From Cylicocyclus nassatus (lineage: Eukaryota > Nematoda > Chromadorea > Rhabditida > Strongylidae), in assembly GCA_958299035.1 (NCBI GenBank), contig CATQJL010000316.1, forward strand, positions 39,730,025 to 39,794,024: a stretch of 64,000 nt of DNA, given 5' to 3'. The number at the start of each line of letters is the position of its first letter. Positions within the stretch are counted from its first letter, which is position 1. Positions 57,479 through 64,000 of the stretch are shown here, piece by piece. The position numbers and the translations under genes were made by a program. Below the pieces are notes generated by a model. That model searched no databases, was not told the origin of the DNA, and was given only the letters and a program-made list of their open reading frames with translations.

Positions 57479-60400
57479 GATTTGGGAGTCTGAAAAATGT
57501 GAATTGTGGAGAGTGGAAGATCCAACTCTTTGTGGAGGTATTGGGCTAGTTTGATGGAATTCCTGGCTGCCATTAATTCCATTCTGGGGATAGTCATGGG
57601 CTTTGCGGGCTCGTTAAGGTGTGATCTGGCCATAACGAGGTGTGAGGTGGTATTGTCGTGAACACGACTCACCAAATATGCGCATGCGGCGTACACCCGT
57701 TTAGATGCATCTCCAAAGACGCATAATTCGAATGTACATGTGAGGGGTATAGATCGCGGGATAACTCGTCTGGGGAAGGGTGGTAACGGATACTGTGCAT
57801 CTTGACAAAGGCGTCGCCACTCTTTGAGGGTTTCCTCACCCAGTCTATCGTCCCACTTAAGCTTCTTCAACCACAAATCTTGTATGAATAACTTAAAGGG
57901 AACCATAAAAGGGGTGAGAAGACCTAGGGGGTCATATGTGGAAGCATAAGCTTTGAGAGCAGTACGTTTCGAAACTACTGGATGTTCTATGGTCTTGATC
58001 GGGATGGTAAGCACATCCGGATCAGGTGTCCATGGAATTCCCAATAGTTTCGTGTGTTCCGGTTCCTTAATGCGGTCTTGTGGGTCTATTTTGCGATTGA
58101 CTATGTTTGAGGAGCACAAAAATTCTCTCAAATTCATGTGCATGTGGTCAAATATGGACTTGGCTGATCTATACTTCTGCACGGCTTCGTCCTGTGTAGA
58201 AGCACCTAGAACAACGTTGTCCACATATGTGTTCCTTTCGATTTCTCGACAAAGTGGGGTATTAATGCGGTGCAAATAAATGCGAATAGATGCGGCTAGT
58301 ATAAATGGGGAGGATTTGACTCCAAATGGGATTCTCGTGAAGCGAAAATGACGTAAGTTATCCTTGTCAGGAGGTCGATTGACATCCTTCAGCCACAGGA
58401 AACGTGTCACATCTCGCTGAGAAACCTGCAGTCGAACCTGATGGAATGCCTTCTCTACATCAGCGATCAGTAGATACTTGTGCAACCGAGCTCGAAGCTG
58501 AATTCCTGCTATCTCCGGTAAAAGAGATGGTCCTTCATAGAGGCAGTCATTCAAACTGGGTACTCCTCGCATGTGGGATGAGGCATCGAAAACTACTCTC
58601 AACTTAGTAGTAGCCGATGATTCCTTAAAGACAGCTTGATGGGGAATATAGTAGACAAGATGACTATCGTCAACCTGCTCACTAACTTCCTCTATGAAGC
58701 CTGACTCCAAGTGTTGTGCGATGGCTGCACAGTAGCTCCTCCATACAGATGGTCTTTCCTGTAGACTGCGATATTGACTGACTAATCGGCAATAAGCTAA
58801 CTGCTTATTGTCGGCCAGCTGGGGATGTGATTCCTTCCAAGGAAACTGCACGTAGAGAAACCCATTGTGGAAACATGCGGTATCCTCGAAGTGCTTGAGG
58901 ATATAGGAATTAGCGATGGCGTTTTCGTCATCGTGGGGCTGATCTGTAATACCTAAACGTTCTAGTTGCCACAATCTGACGACGATGTCCTCGTCTTCAT
59001 CGTCTTCTCGCCACTGCTCCATCCCGGTGGATGTTGAGACGGGATGAACCTGCGAAAAAAAAGATGAACCTGAGACAACGGTACCAAATCGTGTGTGGGT
59101 CAGAACTAATCCTGACGGTAGGCATACAGATGATCCTTGTGTGATGATATCCCAGAAATGGTCAATACCTATGAGGATGTCGACGTTGACCGATGCGTCC
59201 TCATGGTAAGTCGGAAGGTCGAATCCAAACTGACGAATGAAATCGATATCTTCCTTAGGCAATCCTGGTGAGGTAGTGGGACTTGTGAGTTTGTCTTTGG
59301 TGCGTACAAAGACTGTGAGTTGCTTATCGAATAAATCGATAAGTGTGAGATCAGCTTTACCAGAAACTTCCGTGGTCTGATGTCCTCCAAAAGCTGTTAA
59401 CGTAATCGGCTGATGGTCATAGACATGAAGACCTAGTCGTTTGACTGCGGATGTGGTGATAAAGCTGGTCTGTGCGCCGGAATCGAGCAAAAGGGTCATA
59501 TCCTGGAGATCTCCTGAGGCAGTGCGAGCTTTGGCTTTCACCAGCATCAAAGCTGGGTGAAGCTGGGGATTGTGCGAATGAAGCTGCAGACGTAGATAAC
59601 ACTGGTGATAGTCCTCATACTCCGTATCGGACTGTACTAACAGCTGATCATTCGTCCTTGCCTCTTCAGGATATGGCGATCCTGATCTTCGGCTTCTGCG
59701 TCGTTCCGGTGATGGGGATTGTTGTGATCGCCGATTCGTGGGAGATGAATCTCTAACGGGCACGTCAAATCGTACACGTGGAGATGGGGATCGGGATAAC
59801 TCACGTTCCCGAGAGTGAGAGCTGGAACTCGATCTGCTGCGATATCCTCTCTGTTCGCGGGGTTGATAAGTACGATCACGAGAACGATCTCGGGATCTCC
59901 TGTTGTCCCGTGCTGGACTTCTCGAAGGAGAATAGTCCTTGAAGGATTGGCGACTTCTCGTAGCGGGTCGTGGTCCATGGGGTGACCTAGTCCTTGGGGA
60001 TCGGCTTCTCCTTGGTGCAAACCTACAGAGGAGTCGATGGTGGTAGCCTCTACAATTCCTGCAGATGGGATAATTGCACTGATCTTGACGATGTCCTTCA
60101 CGAAGACACTTCCAACATAATCCCAGAAGCTGCACGATCTTACGGCGAACGTTGACTGGGAGCTGTTGGTTGCATCCACGAGAGGAATGTGCAAAGGAAT
60201 CGCAGAAACAACATGCGGCTGGATCATAAAGTGATCTTGGGGAAGACGTTGACTGACGTCCTGGGGAAATATCTCTGTGGATGACATAAGTACTACTGCG
60301 GGAGCAAGTCTGCTCAAACCTCTCCCTTGACTGAATAAGGTCATCGAGGTGAGACATGACTTGTCGAAGATCAAAGTCGGCTCGTTTCTCGAACTCGACG

Positions 60401-61410
60401 TTGTTAAGTCGCTCCTGGATCGACAGGGGGAACTTAGTCCGTACGAGATCGATAATATAAAGGGCACGATTCAGATCCTCGAAGCGCTTAAGGGCATGGA
60501 GGATTCCCTGAATCCGGAACCAAGTGTTTCGCATATCCGAAGCTGATTCGGTTGCGGGCTGAAGATCTCGGAGCTGCTGATGAAACAGCGCTCTGGTCCT
60601 CCTCGGGCAGTCGTATCGCTTCTTCAGTGCTTGCACCAACTGATGGTAGTTGTTCCGTCCTGGTTCAAGGTCCTGCAACACCACTTGAGCTTCTCCCTTG
60701 AGAAGATTCATAAGGTAGAGATATTTCATGTTGAGGTCGATGTTGGGGTCGTTGTGAACAGCTAGCTCAAACGTGCACCAAAACTGCTGGACATCTCCAT
60801 CGAAATGCGGCAACGTTAACTTCTCCAAATGGATCGGTACGTTGTGCAACGATGGGGCAGTTTGTGCGGATGTAAGCTGAAGATGTTCTAGCTGCTGTAC
60901 AGCGTCCAACTGGGCTTCAGCACGTGGCTGTGGGGCATCTGTGCGATCATGTCGCTGGGGCGTCATCACTGTTCCTGTCGTCTCCGTAGTGGCGTCCTCA
61001 CTGATGGAATTAGCGAGTCGGTGGATACGAAGAGATTGGTAGTGTTCACTATCCGCTTCCTGGGTACTCTGCAAAGTGCGGAGAAGTGCTTCAGCGTCGG
61101 CCTGATGTTGATCCACGCTATGCTCTTCCTCGAACCTGCTGTACGCCTGCTGATCCGTCGGCGAATTGGAGATGGTGATGTGGTAGAGAAGTACATCGCG
61201 ACGCTCACGCAGAAGCGAAAGTGCGGATCTCAGACTCACTATAGAGAACTGTGTGGCTGCCTGACGTTGCTGGAGCTGATGGAGTTGCTCGGCAACTGGG
61301 GCGTCAGACACGTACGGGGTAAGCAGATCGGAACTTACCTGTTTCCTAATCGCCTCCAGGTCCTCGATGGCTTTGACGACCTTGGGGATATAGGATTCCA
61401 CGGTAGCCAT
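57445..61410 (-). CDS. BEL Gag-Pol, N-terminal part: Gag, RS-rich region, protease, RT, RNase H
   Basis: The first ATG is at 61,410 (the five codons before it follow a GTG). Domains: a Gag/DUF1759-like capsid region (about residues 195-300; LPHFDGDVQQFW), CCHC-type knuckles (about 400-450; CCFCDSFAHSSRGC, CWKCLREGHRQDQC), a long Arg/Ser-rich stretch (about 460-580), an aspartic protease (LLLDSGAQTSF, about 640), a reverse transcriptase (YLLIADVEKAFHQ, about 985; YVDN box, about 1,064) and the start of RNase H (VFGDASKRVYAACAY, about 1,240). The frame is lost at a short T run near 57,490, and the rest of Pol lies in 55,505-57,478. In the RT box the usual second Asp of YxDD is Asn (58,216-58,218). 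The polyprotein would be cleaved by its own protease. Confidence 0.93.
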   Translation of the reverse strand: MATVESYIPKVVKAIEDLEAIRKQVSSDLLTPYVSDAPVAEQLHQLQQRQAATQFSIVSLRSALSLLRERRDVLLYHITISNSPTDQQAYSRFEEEHSVDQHQADAEALLRTLQSTQEADSEHYQSLRIHRLANSISEDATTETTGTVMTPQRHDRTDAPQPRAEAQLDAVQQLEHLQLTSAQTAPSLHNVPIHLEKLTLPHFDGDVQQFWCTFELAVHNDPNIDLNMKYLYLMNLLKGEAQVVLQDLEPGRNNYHQLVQALKKRYDCPRRTRALFHQQLRDLQPATESASDMRNTWFRIQGILHALKRFEDLNRALYIIDLVRTKFPLSIQERLNNVEFEKRADFDLRQVMSHLDDLIQSRERFEQTCSRSSTYVIHRDISPGRQSTSSPRSLYDPAACCFCDSFAHSSRGCNQQLPVNVRRKIVQLLGLCWKCLREGHRQDQCNYPICRNCRGYHHRLLCRFAPRRSRSPRTRSPHGPRPATRSRQSFKDYSPSRSPARDNRRSRDRSRDRTYQPREQRGYRSRSSSSSHSRERELSRSPSPRVRFDVPVRDSSPTNRRSQQSPSPERRRSRRSGSPYPEEARTNDQLLVQSDTEYEDYHQCYLRLQLHSHNPQLHPALMLVKAKARTASGDLQDMTLLLDSGAQTSFITTSAVKRLGLHVYDHQPITLTAFGGHQTTEVSGKADLTLIDLFDKQLTVFVRTKDKLTSPTTSPGLPKEDIDFIRQFGFDLPTYHEDASVNVDILIGIDHFWDIITQGSSVCLPSGLVLTHTRFGTVVSGSSFFSQVHPVSTSTGMEQWREDDEDEDIVVRLWQLERLGITDQPHDDENAIANSYILKHFEDTACFHNGFLYVQFPWKESHPQLADNKQLAYCRLVSQYRSLQERPSVWRSYCAAIAQHLESGFIEEVSEQVDDSHLVYYIPHQAVFKESSATTKLRVVFDASSHMRGVPSLNDCLYEGPSLLPEIAGIQLRARLHKYLLIADVEKAFHQVRLQVSQRDVTRFLWLKDVNRPPDKDNLRHFRFTRIPFGVKSSPFILAASIRIYLHRINTPLCREIERNTYVDNVVLGASTQDEAVQKYRSAKSIFDHMHMNLREFLCSSNIVNRKIDPQDRIKEPEHTKLLGIPWTPDPDVLTIPIKTIEHPVVSKRTALKAYASTYDPLGLLTPFMVPFKLFIQDLWLKKLKWDDRLGEETLKEWRRLCQDAQYPLPPFPRRVIPRSIPLTCTFELCVFGDASKRVYAACAYLVSRVHDNTTSHLVMARSHLNEPAKPMTIPRMELMAARNSIKLAQYLHKELDLPLSTIHIFQTPKSCFTGFIPPGH

Positions 61411-62211
61411 ATCGATCGATAGCACACTAGCTCGAAAACTTGCAGGAGGTAGTAACTGCCAAACCCAAATTCTGAAATTGTGCTACATGAGTATGTTTGA
61501 TGAGGGTGCGACTACTTGCGGACGTAGTCACACGAAATGGTGAACACAATACACGAGCGAAATGCGTGAAACAATGAACAACGAGCAACGACTGAAACCC
61601 CGGGATGTTATATGGGGATGAGTGCCGATGACGAAAGCAGTATCGATCGCAAGGGACCATCACTAACTAAGCCTAGCCACAAATTGCAAAAAGAGAAAAA
61701 GAAATGAGTGCGCAATGCGAGCATGTGGGAAAGAATAAATTTAGGGGCGAGACTCTCATCTAACGCAACACAAGGGCTCTTTCGCAGCCTGACAGCGTGT
61801 TTCAGGGCAGACAGAGCCGAACCATCTCGATGGCTGCAGAGAAACCTGGCCGTCAGAAGGCACCAGACAGTTCCGGGCGGTAGGAAGGGCGTAGATTGCT
61901 GCTGCCATCCAGGTCTACGGGATCACCCTACCCCCGATAGTGGAACTGTGGGTAGTCGCGTACTCGCGTCAACCTAGTCGCGTCAGAACTTGCTGATGAG
62001 ACGAGAGATGAGTTCTCCAAGGAGCCACAAGGTACAACCAGCATGTATACACTGCGCAAACATGTGAAATGGAAAATGGGATGGATTTGCACTGCTGGCT
62101 AGGGACACTAATGTGCAAGGCGTGCGCACGTGGCCTACACAGGTGGGGCTCGATCACAAAAGCTGAACATAGGTTTGCTATCCCTATGCTCAACTCCGGT
62201 ACGATGCACCA
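61411..62211 (-). other. BEL 5' leader and primer-binding site
   Basis: Untranslated leader between the 5' LTR and the Gag ATG. Directly inside the LTR the sense strand reads TGGTGCATCGTACCGG. Its TGG start is what a tRNA-primed site (complement of CCA-3') requires, with no spacer from the LTR. The tRNA was not identified. Small ORFs here are not credible. Confidence 0.6.
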
Positions 62212-63035
62212 TGTCGCGGATTGGGCCCCCAGCTCCCAACGTCAGTGGTACAATTGCTCTCCTGCATCGAGATTGGGCGAGGGGAGCCAGGGGCCCGCTC
62301 CGTGAGAATAGTGAAGCGTAACGTGTGAGGTGACTACCTGTGCAACTGCTCTGTGTGCCTGCCACATGGGAACTCCATACACTCTTAGGGGCCCTTGCCA
62401 CCAGCCTGCTTAGTAGCGATTCGTCACTTGGGGCTCGACCTATGCTTCCAGCCATCGACAGCTGGGGCGTGTACTCATAACCGTGGCACTACCATGGATC
62501 ATGCCAGCCGTCCTACGGATGTTACCCATTAGGCTTGATTACGAAATACACACAGAATGATAACACGATATTCCGGAGCCACAGTCGAGCTGTGGTCACC
62601 GCTCCAACACATATCACACCTGCACAATGCCCACCATTTATCCGCAAACTTATCCCTACACTCAAACATACAGGATGAGCACAACCGACCAGATGTTAGC
62701 CTAGGGGTCGGCAATATCGGAAACCCCCCGAGGCGGTGTCGCCGGTGTGTGCCAGGCGCGAGCGCGCTCGGGGTTACCTCGTAGCGTGGGAGCCAGTCCT
62801 CCGTGGCGTTGATGGAAGCGACGCGTGAGATGGGGTAGCGCTGATCGATCGATGGCTTGAGACGATTGGAACCCGACCGCTCACTGTGACGGCAGCTGCG
62901 AAGAGTGACTACGTGACTTATTTAAACGCTACGCAGGTGAGAGAGGTGAGAGGCGGGACAGCGCGAGGACGGCGTTTTGGGACCCTTCGCGAGGCGGCGG
63001 CGGCGACCTTTGAAGGAAGTCGCGAATCCGCGACA
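62212..63035 (-). repeat. 5' LTR (824 bp)
   Basis: TGTCGCGGA...TCCGCGACA, near identical to 51,043-51,859, with 7 extra bases near 62,269-62,276 and a few substitutions (e.g. near 62,331, 62,402 and 62,529). On the sense strand a TTTAAATAA stretch (about 62,918-62,928) could serve as a TATA-like element. Confidence 0.95.
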
Positions 63036-63040
63036 ATATG

Positions 63041-64000
63041 GCATGCTTATGCATGAGCAAGCTAGAATTTTCGCGGTTTTTGAAGGAAGTTCCGAATTTC
63101 CCAAAAATTTTCTTAGGTTTCTCGAACGCATGGATCCTTCTAGCTGCCGTTTTCATTCGGTGGATAAAAGTTGGTGCAAACCTTCGAAAGCTATCTTGTA
63201 GAGCAACATAGCTTTGCTCTATCGATTGATATATCTACCTAAGATGTATGTAGGAAAAGAATTACTAAGGTTTATATCTATCAGGTTGTCCCATAAATTC
63301 TTTTAGTCGAGTTTTAGCTTTTGGCTTCAGAATCAAGGTGTATTAGAGCTGGTGCAAAATAACGAATATTATATTGTAGAGCTTGCCAAGCTCTATCCGG
63401 TGGTACTTTAAAACTTATTCAGATATAAGAAATGCATGAATTATTGCGGTTGAAGGTCAAGCGGACGGAACTTATGGGACAACCTGATATATTGGAAGAC
63501 TTATGTCCCAACCCCATACTTTCTGTCTATTTCCAGGCTCAAAAAATCACATACAACGAGCACTAGCAATATTGGTGCAATAATTTTATGATTAAGGTCG
63601 CAACTTTATAATCTTGAATTGGCTTTGCGAAAAAATAAATTGCTTGTAAATCTTGCACACATTTTTTTCTCAAGTTCTAAAGGCTAATCGTATTATAGAT
63701 TGACCCTTCTCAAAAACTTTCTGGTTTTTCTATTCTCTCATTCGTAATTTTCGTCCATTGTAACCATGGCTAGTCTGTACAAGAACCACAAGTGCAATTA
63801 GAGTAAACATTTGCGCGTTATATGGGATTACGTAATGCGCAAAGCCCGCTGAACAGAACCTTCTAGAATATCATGCTTCGGCAAATCAAGTTTCAGAATT
63901 GCTTCTTTTTGTCTATGTCCTTCAGCACGTCCATGGTTTTCTTCTGCGCAGGTAGCTGCGAAACCTCTATGCTCGAAATTCCCCAAACCTTTTCGATACT
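63041..64000. other. right flank, non-coding with one MITE
   Basis: AT-rich DNA without a supportable exon; the only structured feature is the 207-bp element at 63,281-63,487. Confidence 0.45.
63281..63487. mobile_element. 207-bp mariner-type MITE with TA duplication
   Basis: It starts TCAGGTTGTCCCATAAATTC and ends with the inverse type, GGAACTTATGGGACAACCTGA, flanked by TA (63,279-63,280 and 63,488-63,489). GGTTGTCCCATA ends are typical of mariner elements. No ORF. Confidence 0.85.

Larger units (their letters stand above)
51043..63035 (-). mobile_element. BEL/Pao LTR retrotransposon, nearly complete
   Basis: The 11,993-bp element is flanked by a perfect 5-bp duplication (ATATG at 51,038-51,042 and 63,036-63,040). 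It reads on the minus strand: 5' LTR 62,212-63,035; a primer-binding-type site starting TGGTGCATCG directly after the LTR (62,211 downward); a ~800-bp leader; Gag-Pol; a pyrimidine-rich region; an extra CCHC ORF; a 3' region with repeated hairpin motifs; and the 3' LTR 51,043-51,859. A polypurine tract next to the 3' LTR is not obvious. Domain order Gag-PR-RT-RH-IN with DUF1759/DUF1758/Peptidase_A17-type regions identifies BEL/Pao. It is young judging from the LTRs, but this copy has frameshifts. Confidence 0.95.

Overview
The window looks like a chromosomal segment from a nematode, most likely a rhabditid or strongylid. The evidence is AT-rich intergenic DNA, genes cut into small exons by short introns with TTTTCAG-type acceptors, gene starts a few bases after an acceptor-like site (as expected for SL trans-splicing), long mono-G/C runs, and mariner, Helitron and BEL/Pao elements. 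There is no operon structure and no prokaryotic signal. Most host genes have exons too short to show up as long open reading frames; I found them by reading splice sites and codon phase by eye. No alignment or database search was run, so all identities are visual estimates.

Layout. 1-1,042: possible exons of unknown genes. 1,043-7,076: mostly non-coding, with a fold-back repeat, a 170-bp inverted-repeat element, a small hairpin element and a GC-rich patch. 7,077-9,504: four phase-compatible exons of an acidic, Ser-rich protein. 13,544-14,037: two coiled-coil/UVR-like exons, possibly of the same gene. 14,288-16,178: Helitron, mariner and Tc1/mariner-type debris. 17,075: a signal-peptide first exon.

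17,525-27,663 is the largest accessory structure. It is a roughly 10.1-kb element bounded by a TA duplication, with near-identical terminal inverted repeats of 1.27 and 1.31 kb. Inside lie two head-to-tail Helitrons. One encodes a Rep-helicase with a 23-residue STPR repeat domain and carries one stop codon and one frameshift. The other is non-autonomous and holds a hAT-like insertion. 29,371-34,915 holds a hAT MITE, broken mariner pieces, several long palindromes and a tRNA-derived SINE.

36,060-38,644 (minus strand) is the best host gene: ten exons with consistent phase encode a 313-residue secreted protein with repeated CxC...CxC modules separated by Pro/Thr/Gln linkers. I do not recognise the family. 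38,645-51,042 holds a broken PAN-like gene, MITEs, ATTCGAA arrays around a mariner-type element, and little else.

51,043-63,035 (minus strand) is a nearly complete BEL/Pao LTR retrotransposon of 11,993 bp with a perfect 5-bp duplication (ATATG) and LTRs that differ by a 7-bp indel and few substitutions, so the insertion is young. It encodes Gag, protease, RT, RNase H and integrase with one frameshift. Between integrase and the 3' LTR it carries an extra ORF with its own CCHC knuckles, preceded by a pyrimidine-rich tract and a splice-acceptor-like site. The window ends in AT-rich DNA with a small mariner-type MITE.
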